Source: Pseudomonadota bacterium | Lineage (GTDB): Bacteria > Myxococcota > Myxococcia > Myxococcales > Anaeromyxobacteraceae | Direction of reading: 5' to 3' | Assembly: GCA_023428085.1 (NCBI GenBank) | Contig: JAEYZK010000409.1 | Location: 1-13,503 of the forward strand | DNA: 13,503 bases | Shown here: piece after piece, positions 8,390-13,503 of the stretch | Layout of the letters: the number at the start of each line of letters is the position of its first letter | Numbering within the stretch: the stretch's first letter is position 1 | Notes under the pieces: model-generated | Told to the model about the DNA's origin: nothing | What the model saw: only the letters and a program-made list of their open reading frames with translations | Databases searched by the model: none | Translations under genes and position numbers: made by a program

Positions 8390-9277
8390 CTACTCCCCCT
8401 CGCCGCCGGACGCCCGCGCGAGCCGCGCCGCGATCTCGTCGAGGTTCGACGGCCACCCCGTCGTCGGCGCCGGGTCCTGGCCCGGCACGTAGACGTCCGC
8501 CTGGCCCGGGCCGAGGACGTTGATCCAGGCGAGCACGCGCGTCGTCCCCGGCGTCGCGAGCGGGATGCGGACGGTCCGCTTCGCCTCCGCGGGCGTGCCC
8601 TCGAACAGCGTGAGGTTGAGCGTGCCGACGGTGTGGGCCTTGTCGCCGGACGGCCAGTAGTTCGTCGCGACGAGGAACACGCCCCGGGGCGGCGCGCGGT
8701 GGACGTAGAGGTAGGGGCCGTAGCCGGGCTGGTCGAAGTCGCCGCCCTGCTCGTTCAGGTAGAAGGTCCCGCCGCTCGGGCTCTCGGTGTTCGCCCAGTA
8801 GACGTGGGCCATCTTCGGGAGCTCGAGCTTCCCGCCGGCCTCCGAGGCGTCCGTCGGCTCGTAGATGTGGAGGTCGGTGTAGACGCCGTCGGTGTCGCTC
8901 GTGAGGACGGCCCGGAGCGGCACCGGCGGGATCTGCGCGTGACAGGTGACCTGGGCCGTCGCGCTCCCGCCCTGGTTCGTCGCCATGGCGACGACCACGT
9001 TCTTCCCCGCCGCCGCCGGGAACTTCCGGGAGAACTGGCCGTTCTGCGTCCGGAGCAGGTAGCGGTCGCCGTTGATCGAGATGAGGATCGGATCGACGGT
9101 CGGATCCGAGACGGTGCCCTCGACCGAGAGCATCCGCCCCACCATCCAGCCGCCCTGCGGCGCGGTCAGCCGCACCTTCGGCCTCTCCTTGCCACGGCCG
9201 ATCGGGACCCCGCTCTCGCGGGCGGGCGCGACGGCCGGGGCCGTCAGGAGCAGCGAGAGCAGCGCAGCAGCGAGCAT
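8390..9277 (-). CDS. yfaP: DUF2135 (YfaP-like) exported protein
   Basis: 295 residues (E. coli YfaP is about 258); first gene of the minus-strand operon. The ATG at 9277 is chosen because GAAGGGGGAT lies 5-6 bases upstream and a signal peptide follows at once (MLAAALLSLLLTAPAVAPA); a GTG 21 bases further upstream is in frame but would place the ribosome site inside the gene. Residues about 35-112 look like a bacterial Ig-like beta-sandwich (VRLTAPQGGWMVG ... VEGTVSD ... ILISINGDRYLL). Residues about 120-265 fit DUF2135: a YTDLHIYEP strand (133-141, the usual D-x-D-LHV position), SPSGGTFYLNEQGGDFDQPG followed by YGPYLYV, and FLVATNYW. No catalytic residues are obvious, so a binding or structural role in the periplasm is more likely. 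E. coli has yfaP at the other end of the operon, as recalled. Confidence 0.86.
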   Translation of the reverse strand: MLAAALLSLLLTAPAVAPARESGVPIGRGKERPKVRLTAPQGGWMVGRMLSVEGTVSDPTVDPILISINGDRYLLRTQNGQFSRKFPAAAGKNVVVAMATNQGGSATAQVTCHAQIPPVPLRAVLTSDTDGVYTDLHIYEPTDASEAGGKLELPKMAHVYWANTESPSGGTFYLNEQGGDFDQPGYGPYLYVHRAPPRGVFLVATNYWPSGDKAHTVGTLNLTLFEGTPAEAKRTVRIPLATPGTTRVLAWINVLGPGQADVYVPGQDPAPTTGWPSNLDEIAARLARASGGEGE

Positions 9278-9297
9278 TCGATCCCCCTTCGATTTCA

Positions 9298-9314
9298 CGG
9301 GGCGTGCCGCCCCG
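9298..9314 (-). promoter_or_regulatory. Leader hairpin just upstream of the YfaP-like ribosome binding site
   Basis: CGGGGCG (9298-9304) and CGCCCCG (9308-9314) form a perfect 7-bp stem with a 3-base loop. In the minus-strand mRNA it ends 10 bases before the Shine-Dalgarno (complement of 9283-9288) and 20 bases before the ATG. It may insulate or tune translation initiation; chance formation in GC-rich DNA cannot be excluded. Confidence 0.35.
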
Positions 9315-9355
9315 CCCCGCCGGCAGCGGCCCCGCCCGTCGCCAGCGCGGACCGG

Positions 9356-9361
9356 ATGATA
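9356..9361 (-). promoter_or_regulatory. Candidate -10 element for the yfa-type operon
   Basis: On the minus strand this reads TATCAT, 5 of 6 matches to TATAAT, within AGTATCAT, one of the few AT-rich patches in the region. It would give a leader of about 70 bases before the ATG at 9277. No good -35 hexamer was found at 16-18 bases, so an activator-dependent or alternative-sigma promoter is possible. Confidence 0.35.
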
Positions 9362-9535
9362 CTCCGAGTTCCCGGACGGGACAGATGGCAAGCGGCGCGC
9401 CAGCGTCGCAGCCCACGCGCGCGCCGGAGTTGCCGGCACTTGCTCCGCCTGGACGCCAGGTGTGGGCGGCGGGACGCGTGTGCGGGCGGCGACGGACACC
9501 GGCCGCCTCCTCGCTCCGGCCCGGTCGGGTGACGC

Positions 9536-9561
9536 GGATCCGCGGGAGGACCCGCGGACCC
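9536..9561 (+). promoter_or_regulatory. Inverted repeat with AGGA loop upstream of the polyketide synthase gene
   Basis: TCCGCGGG (9539-9546) and CCCGCGGA (9551-9558) are perfect 8-base arms separated by AGGA; after one mismatch, two more G-C pairs extend it (9536-9537 with 9560-9561). It lies 24 bases before the ATG. As DNA it overlaps the place of a -35 region and could be a repressor operator. As RNA it would present GGA in a hairpin loop, the pattern bound by CsrA/RsmA proteins. Which of these applies, if either, depends on the transcription start. Confidence 0.4.
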
Positions 9562-9571
9562 GGGCGACGGT

Positions 9572-9577
9572 TACATT
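9572..9577 (+). promoter_or_regulatory. Weak candidate -10 for the polyketide operon
   Basis: TACATT matches TATAAT at 4 of 6 positions and sits in a rare AT-rich patch. It is only 7 bases before the ATG at 9585, so a transcript from it would be nearly leaderless; this agrees with the absence of a good Shine-Dalgarno there. No clear -35 is visible. Confidence 0.22.
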
Positions 9578-9584
9578 GCGTGGG

Positions 9585-10649
9585 ATGGCGCACCCTCCCC
9601 ACGTGCTCGCGGTCGGCCGGGCGCTGCCCCCGCACTTCGCCGACCAGGAGACGCTCATCGCGGCCTTCGCCGAGCACTGGCGGAAGCACCACTTCAACCT
9701 GGACCGGCTCTCCGAGCTGCACCGCGCGACGCGGGTCGGGGGCCGGCACCTCGCCCTGCCGCTGGCCGCGTACGCGGCGCTCGACTCCTTCGCGAAGAGC
9801 AACGCGGCGTTCCTCCGCGTCGGCGCCGAGGTGGGCGAGGCGGCGATCCGCGACGGCCTCGCGCGCGCGGGGCTCGCGCCCGCCGACGTGGACCACCTCT
9901 TCTTCGTCACGGTGACGGGGATCTCGACCCCGTCGCTCGACGCACGGCTCGTGAACCGGCTCGGCCTCCGGCCCGACGTGAAGCGGACGCCGATCTTCGG
10001 CCTCGGCTGCATGGCGGGCGCGGCCGGCCTCGCCCGCGCCTCGGACGTGCTCCGCGCGTTCCCGGACGAGGTCGCCGTGCTGCTGTCCGTCGAGCTCTGC
10101 TCCCTCACCCTGCAGCGCGAGGACGCCTCGGTCGCGAACATCATCGCCACCGGTCTCTTCGGCGACGGGGCGGCGGCGGCGGTGCTCGTCGGCGGCGACC
10201 ACCCGCGGCGCCGCGGGCCGCGGGTCGTCGCCACGCGCTCGATCTTCTACCCCGACACCGAGTGGGTGATGGGCTGGGACGTCGTGGACTCCGGCTTCAA
10301 GGTCGTCCTCTCGGCGCAGGTCCCGCAGGTCGTGAAGGACCACATCGGCGCGGACGTGGACGCGTTCCTCGCCGCGCACGGCCTCACGCGCGGCCGGATC
10401 CGGCACTGGATCGCGCACACCGGCGGGCCCAAGGTGCTCGAGGCGTTCGCGGCGGCGCTCGAGCTCCCCGCGGCCGCGATCGAGCGCTCCTGGCGCTCCC
10501 TGCAGGAGATCGGGAACCTCTCGTCGGCCTCCGTGCTGTTCGTGCTCGGCGACGTGCTCGACGCGGCGGAGGCCCAGGAGGGCGACCTCGGCATCCTCGC
10601 CGCGATGGGGCCGGGCTTCTCGTCGGAGCTGGTGCTCCTCGCGTGGTGA
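9585..10649 (+). CDS. Type III polyketide synthase (chalcone synthase superfamily)
   Basis: 354 residues, a normal length for bacterial type III synthases (about 350-400). The catalytic triad is visible: Cys142 in FGLGCMAGAAGL, His278 in WIAHTGGPKVL and Asn311 in EIGNLSSASVLFVL; the C-terminal MGPGFSSELVLLAW corresponds to the family's GFGPG loop. FVTVTGISTPSLDARLVNRLGLR (107-129, the nucleophilic-elbow side) is also typical. The enzyme condenses an acyl starter with malonyl-CoA units and cyclises the chain to resorcinols, pyrones or phloroglucinols. With a dedicated ligase and ACP downstream, a fatty acyl starter is the likely substrate, as in alkylresorcinol synthases (ArsB/C, SrsA). The start ATG at 9585 fits the family N-terminus (PHVLAVGRALP); a Shine-Dalgarno is poor, and an in-frame TTG at 9576 is an alternative. 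It is the first gene of a five-gene operon. Confidence 0.95.
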   Translation: MAHPPHVLAVGRALPPHFADQETLIAAFAEHWRKHHFNLDRLSELHRATRVGGRHLALPLAAYAALDSFAKSNAAFLRVGAEVGEAAIRDGLARAGLAPADVDHLFFVTVTGISTPSLDARLVNRLGLRPDVKRTPIFGLGCMAGAAGLARASDVLRAFPDEVAVLLSVELCSLTLQREDASVANIIATGLFGDGAAAAVLVGGDHPRRRGPRVVATRSIFYPDTEWVMGWDVVDSGFKVVLSAQVPQVVKDHIGADVDAFLAAHGLTRGRIRHWIAHTGGPKVLEAFAAALELPAAAIERSWRSLQEIGNLSSASVLFVLGDVLDAAEAQEGDLGILAAMGPGFSSELVLLAW

Positions 10650-11320
10650 CCGCGCTCGCCATGGGGAGGGCCCTCGTGGCCCTGGTCGCGCTGGAGCGCG
10701 TCGCCGAGCTCCTCGTCTCGCGCCGGAACGCCGCTCGCCTCCGCGCGCGGGGTGCGGTCGAGGCCGGCCGCGGCCACTACCCGGTCATGGTCGCCTTCCA
10801 CGCGGCGCTCCTCGCGGCGTGCCTCGCCGAGCCCGCGCTCCTCCTCGCGGAGTGGCCCTGGGCCGCCGCGCTCCCCGCGGCCGCGCTCGTCGCGCTCGCG
10901 CAGGCGCTCCGCTGGTGGGTGATCCGGACGCTCGGGGAGCGCTGGACCACCGAGGTGCTCGTCCCCCCCGGCGCGCCGCCGGTGCGGGCGGGGCCCTACC
11001 GCTGGCTGCGCCACCCGAACTACCTCGCGGTCGCCGTCGAGGTGGCGGCGCTCCCGCTCGCCGCCGGCGCGTGGCGGACGGCGATCGCCGCCACGCTCGG
11101 GAACGCGCTCCTCCTCGCGGTGCGGATCCGCGCCGAGGAGCGGGCGCTGGGGGCGGCGTGGCGGGAGGCGTTCGAGGGGGTGCCGCGCCTGGTCCCGACA
11201 CCGCACCATCCGCTCGCCCTGCGCCCTTCGACTCCGGCCCACGGCCTACGCTCAGGGCAGGCGGAGTCGAAGGGCGAGCGGGAGCGCGCGACCGCAGCCG
11301 GCCCCCGGAGCGAACCGTGA
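10646..11320 (+). CDS. Isoprenylcysteine carboxyl methyltransferase (ICMT) family membrane methyltransferase
   Basis: 224 residues from a GTG that overlaps the upstream stop as GTGA (an in-frame ATG at 10661 is the alternative). There are hydrophobic helices at about 5-24, 46-68, 72-92, 127-140 and 145-159. The C-terminal catalytic region has GPYRWLRHPNY (116-126) and RIRAEERAL (160-168), the S-adenosylmethionine-binding signature of the ICMT/phospholipid methyltransferase superfamily. Such genes commonly sit next to type III polyketide synthases; in Streptomyces griseus the srsB methyltransferase acts on alkylresorcinols made by SrsA. The likely job here is O- or C-methylation of the membrane-embedded alkyl-aromatic product (inferred). 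After residue 192 the protein has a low-complexity charged tail that coincides with a REP-like palindrome in the DNA, so the tail is probably not part of the enzyme core. Confidence 0.9.
   Translation: MTALAMGRALVALVALERVAELLVSRRNAARLRARGAVEAGRGHYPVMVAFHAALLAACLAEPALLLAEWPWAAALPAAALVALAQALRWWVIRTLGERWTTEVLVPPGAPPVRAGPYRWLRHPNYLAVAVEVAALPLAAGAWRTAIAATLGNALLLAVRIRAEERALGAAWREAFEGVPRLVPTPHHPLALRPSTPAHGLRSGQAESKGERERATAAGPRSEP
11222..11276. repeat. REP-like palindromic element inside the methyltransferase 3' end
   Basis: CGCCCTTCGACTCCG (11222-11236) is the exact reverse complement of CGGAGTCGAAGGGCG (11262-11276). The 25-base spacer adds a nested GCCC (11237-11240) / GGGC (11255-11258) stem and an inner CCT/AGG pair. 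Outside, CGCTCGCCC at 11210-11218 complements the flank after the right arm, offset by a 7-base bulge. The CCCTTCGAC ... CTCAGGGC wording resembles interspersed palindromes common in high-GC genomes. The element lies within the reading frame and encodes residues about 193-210. Confidence 0.75.
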
Positions 11321-11571
11321 CGGATCTCGAGCGCCGCGTCGCCGACGAGATCCTCCGCATCGCGCGCGACGACCTGCGGCTCGGCGCCCCGCCCGACGGC
11401 CAGGCGCCGCTCGCGGGGCAGCTCGACTCGCTCCTGCTCCTCTCGCTCGTCGTGGCCGTCGAGGACCGGTTCCGGATCGCGCTCACCGACGACGACGGCG
11501 CCACCACCCGCTCGCTCGAGGACCTCGCGCGCCTCGTCGCCGCGCGCGCGAGCCCGGAGCTGCTGCCGTGA
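11317..11571 (+). CDS. Acyl carrier protein
   Basis: 84 residues. The GTG at 11317 overlaps the upstream stop as GTGA and has GGAG 6 bases before it. The sequence matches a four-helix carrier protein: helix I (DLERRVADEILRIA), then GQLDSLLLLSLVVAVEDRF with the phosphopantetheine attachment Ser38 in the D-S-L motif at the start of helix II, and SLEDLARLVAARA as the last helix. The acidic helix II end (VEDRF) is typical. It lies directly before the fatty-acyl-AMP-ligase-like gene and overlaps it, which argues that the ligase loads this ACP and the ACP hands the acyl chain to the polyketide synthase. It will need a phosphopantetheinyl transferase encoded elsewhere. Confidence 0.93.
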   Translation: MTDLERRVADEILRIARDDLRLGAPPDGQAPLAGQLDSLLLLSLVVAVEDRFRIALTDDDGATTRSLEDLARLVAARASPELLP

Positions 11572-13367
11572 TCCTGCGCGGCCCGCCGCTGCCGCCGCCG
11601 CGCCGGCCGACGCTCGTGCACGCGTTCGCCGAGGCGGGCGGCGATCCGAGCGGCGTGACGTTCGTCGGCCTCGACGAGCGCGAGACCTTCCTCACGTGGG
11701 GCGCGGTCGTCGATCGTGCGGCGCGGACCGGCGCGGCGCTCGCCGCCCTCGGGGTCGCGCCCGGCGACCGCGTCGCCATCGTCCTCCGGACCGAGCCCGC
11801 GTTCCTCGACGCCTTCTTCGGCGCGTGGTGGTGCGGCGCCGTGCCGGTGCCGCTCTACCCGCCGGTGCGGCTCGGGCGGATGGACGAGTGGATCGCCGCG
11901 ACCGCGCGGATGCTCGACGTCGCGGGCGCGCGGATCGTCGTCTCCGGCGGCGGCACGCGGCGGCTCCTGGGCGGCGTCGTGGAGCGCGCCCGGCCGCCGC
12001 TCGGGTGCGTGGACGCGGAGCCGCTGCGCGCGGGCCCGCCCGCGCCCGTGCGCCTGCCCGCGCCCGGCGCGCTCGCGCTCGTGCAGTTCTCGTCGGGCTC
12101 GACCGTGGACCCGAAGGCGGTCGCGCTCACGCACGGCGCGCTGCGGGCGATGGTCGACGCGCTCGTGGTGTCCACGCAGCCCGATCGCAGCCGCGACGCG
12201 CTCGTCTGCTGGCTGCCGCTCTACCACGACATGGGGCTCATCGGCGGGCTGCTCGGGCCGGCGACGTACCCCGGCCCGCTCGCGCTGGTCGCGCCAGAGC
12301 ACTTCCTCGCCCGGCCCGCGCTGTGGCCCCGGGCGGTCGCCCGCCACCACGGGACGATCTCCGCCGCCCCGAGCTTCGCCTACGCGTACGTCGCGGACCG
12401 CGTGCGCCCCGTGGATCTCGCCGGCCTCTCGCTCGCGCGCTGGCGCCTCGCCCTCGACGGCGCCGAGCCCGTCTCCGGCGACGCGATGCGCCGGTTCGCG
12501 GCGCTGCTCGCGCCGCACGGCTTCGACCCCGGCGCGCTCGTCCCCGTGTACGGCCTCTCCGAGGCCGCGCTCGCGGTCACGTTCGCGCGGCCCGGCGCCG
12601 GGCTCGAGGGCCGCCGCGTCGATCCCGTGCGGCTCGCGCGCGACGGCGAGGTCGCGCCCGGCGACCGCGAGGTGCTGTCGGTCGGCACGCCCGTCGCCGG
12701 CGTCGAGGTCGCCGTGCGCCCGGCGCTCGCGGACCGCACGGACGGCGCGGGCGGCGCGACGCTGGGGGAAGGGCGGCTCGGGCGCATCTTCGTGCGCGGA
12801 CCGGCGCTGATGCAGGGCTACCTGGGCGATCCGGCCGCGACCGCGCGGGCGCTCCCGGGCGGCTGGCTCGACACGGGCGACCTCGGCTTCGTCGTGGACG
12901 GCGCGCTGTACGTGCACGGCCGGGCGAAGGACGTCGTCATCGTCCGCGGCGCGAACCACGCGCCGGAGGAGTTCGAGGCGCCGCTCGCGGGCGTCCCCGG
13001 CCTCCGACCCGGCTGCGCGGTCGCGGTGGGCGTGCCGGTGGACGGCTGCGGCGAGGCGCTCGTGGTGCTGGCGGAGCGGGCGCGGGGGGCCTCGGAGGAC
13101 GGCGGGCTCGCCTCCGCCGTCCGCCGCGCCGTGCTCGAGGCGACCGGGGTCGAGCCGCACGAGGTGCACCTCCTCCCGCCCGGCACGCTGCCGCGGACCT
13201 CGTCGGGGAAGCTCCGCCGCGGCGAGGCGCTCCGGCGGCTCCAGGCCGGGACGCTCCGGCCGCCGGAGAAGGTCGGGGCGCTCAAGCTCGCCGCGATGGC
13301 GGCCCGCTCGCAGCTCGCGTTCGCGCGGGCGCGGCGGCGCCGGACGCCGCCGCCCGAGGGGTCGTGA
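11568..13367 (+). CDS. Fatty-acyl-AMP ligase-like adenylating enzyme (ANL superfamily)
   Basis: 599 residues; the GTG start overlaps the ACP stop as GTGA. Motifs in order: LVQFSSGSTVDPKAVALTH (171-189, phosphate-binding loop, with FAAL-like divergence from the usual TG-x-PKG); CWLPLYHDMGLIG (214-226, very characteristic of fatty-acyl-AMP ligases); YGLSEAALAVTF (328-339); GWLDTGDLGF (432-441) followed by LYVHGRAKDVVIVRGANHAPEEFE (447-470), matching the FAAL pattern GR-x-KD-x-I-I-RG-x-N-x-YP; and RTSSGKLRRGE (543-553) with the adenylation Lys548. These enzymes make acyl-AMP from a fatty acid and ATP and transfer the acyl group to an ACP rather than to CoA. The adjacent ACP supports that choice, but a CoA ligase activity cannot be excluded because the FAAL-specific insertion was not confirmed. 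The C-terminal 40 residues are basic and rich in Arg. Confidence 0.92.
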   Translation: MILRGPPLPPPRRPTLVHAFAEAGGDPSGVTFVGLDERETFLTWGAVVDRAARTGAALAALGVAPGDRVAIVLRTEPAFLDAFFGAWWCGAVPVPLYPPVRLGRMDEWIAATARMLDVAGARIVVSGGGTRRLLGGVVERARPPLGCVDAEPLRAGPPAPVRLPAPGALALVQFSSGSTVDPKAVALTHGALRAMVDALVVSTQPDRSRDALVCWLPLYHDMGLIGGLLGPATYPGPLALVAPEHFLARPALWPRAVARHHGTISAAPSFAYAYVADRVRPVDLAGLSLARWRLALDGAEPVSGDAMRRFAALLAPHGFDPGALVPVYGLSEAALAVTFARPGAGLEGRRVDPVRLARDGEVAPGDREVLSVGTPVAGVEVAVRPALADRTDGAGGATLGEGRLGRIFVRGPALMQGYLGDPAATARALPGGWLDTGDLGFVVDGALYVHGRAKDVVIVRGANHAPEEFEAPLAGVPGLRPGCAVAVGVPVDGCGEALVVLAERARGASEDGGLASAVRRAVLEATGVEPHEVHLLPPGTLPRTSSGKLRRGEALRRLQAGTLRPPEKVGALKLAAMAARSQLAFARARRRRTPPPEGS

Positions 13368-13503
13368 CGCGCCTGCGCGACGCCGTCGTGGTGGGAGGGG
13401 GCCCCGCGGGCCTCGCCTTCGCCGCCGGCGCCGCCGCGCGCGGGCTCGACGTCGTCGTGCTGGAGAAGCGGGAGGGGCCGCTCGACAAGGCGTGCGGCGA
13501 GGG
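13364..13503 (+). CDS. FAD-dependent oxidoreductase, N-terminal part only
   Basis: Only the first 46 codons are in the window. The GTG at 13364 overlaps the upstream stop as GTGA, with GAGGGG just before it. Visible are an FAD-binding Rossmann start (AVVVGGGPAGLAFAAGAAARG, Gly11-x-Gly13-x-x-Gly16), the acidic strand end VVVLEKRE (Glu34) and DKACGE (41-46), the Cys-Gly-Glu pattern seen in geranylgeranyl-reductase-family and related FAD hydroxylases. In type III synthase clusters such flavoproteins (for example SrsC) hydroxylate or oxidise alkylresorcinols towards quinones; a reductase of the acyl or prenyl chain is the alternative. The substrate cannot be told from this fragment. Confidence 0.85.
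   Translation, partial: MTRLRDAVVVGGGPAGLAFAAGAAARGLDVVVLEKREGPLDKACGE

Larger units (their letters stand above)
9278..9584. promoter_or_regulatory. Divergent intergenic region between the two operons
   Basis: About 307 bp between the divergent starts at 9277 (minus) and 9585 (plus). No convincing coding sequence was seen; open frames crossing it are extensions of flanking frames. It should hold both promoters. Visible elements are a candidate minus-strand -10, a 7-bp leader hairpin before the minus-strand gene, a small palindrome CCTGG-ACG-CCAGG near 9449-9461, and a strong inverted repeat plus an AT-rich patch just before the plus-strand gene; the main ones are listed separately. Confidence 0.7.

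Noticed and set aside
9462..9584. An upstream start for the polyketide synthase at 9462
   Set aside because: The added 41 residues are low-complexity, contain the inverted repeat region and do not resemble the family N-terminus; the ATG at 9585 gives the expected length.
9585..10649. KAS III (FabH-like) ketosynthase instead of a type III polyketide synthase
   Set aside because: The size and Cys-His-Asn triad are shared with FabH, but the C-terminal MGPGF loop, the ITGISTPSLDARL-like region and the methyltransferase/flavoenzyme neighbours favour the type III synthase family.
11222..11276. The palindrome read as a transcription terminator
   Set aside because: It has no T-tract, lies inside a coding frame, and genes continue downstream with GTGA coupling.
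1..13503. CRISPR arrays, tRNA genes, insertion sequences
   Set aside because: No regularly spaced direct repeats, cloverleaf-like sequence with a CCA end, or transposase coding sequence was seen on either strand.

Overview
The window is very GC-rich (roughly three quarters G+C) and strongly biased to GCG/CTC/GAG/CGC-type codons. Genes are tightly packed with 4-base GTGA/ATGA overlaps. Together with the gene content this suggests a high-GC Gram-negative bacterium, most likely a myxobacterium of the Anaeromyxobacter type. That placement is inferred from composition and gene families; there is no rRNA or other marker to confirm it.

Left block, positions 1 to 9277, minus strand (read right to left): five consecutive genes for exported proteins. 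They correspond to the enterobacterial yfaPTASQ families: DUF2135 (YfaP-like), DUF1175 (YfaT-like), DUF2138 (YfaA-like), a bacterial alpha-2-macroglobulin (YfaS-like, about 1581 residues) and DUF2300 (YfaQ-like, cut by the left window edge). A related operon in Pseudomonas aeruginosa is mag, centred on MagD. Three points stand out. The macroglobulin keeps a Gly-Cys-Leu-Glu-Gln thioester motif that the known YfaS/MagD proteins lack. The DUF2300 protein carries STLK, SCN and KTGT in the order expected of penicillin-binding-protein-type serine enzymes, after an N-terminal HEVAH zinc-peptidase-like motif. The DUF1175 protein has the DC-x-GLV and GDL motifs of an NlpC/P60-like cysteine peptidase. 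The operon could therefore be a periplasmic protease trap with cell-wall-directed partner enzymes.

Middle, 9278 to 9584: a divergent intergenic region of about 307 bp. It holds a candidate -10 element for the left operon, a leader hairpin in front of yfaP, and a strong inverted repeat with an AGGA loop just upstream of the right operon.

Right block, 9585 to the right edge, plus strand: a lipid-polyketide operon. Its genes encode a type III polyketide synthase with Cys-His-Asn triad, an isoprenylcysteine-carboxyl-methyltransferase-family membrane methyltransferase, a stand-alone acyl carrier protein, a fatty-acyl-AMP-ligase-like enzyme, and the start of an FAD-dependent oxidoreductase of the geranylgeranyl-reductase/aromatic hydroxylase type. 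A sensible reading is: the ligase loads a fatty acid onto the ACP, the synthase extends and cyclises it to an alkyl-resorcinol or alkyl-pyrone, and the methyltransferase and flavoenzyme tailor it. All four junctions in this operon are GTGA stop/start overlaps. A REP-like palindrome lies inside the 3' end of the methyltransferase gene and encodes an unusual C-terminal tail.

No tRNA, rRNA, CRISPR array, insertion sequence or Rho-independent terminator with a T-tract was seen.
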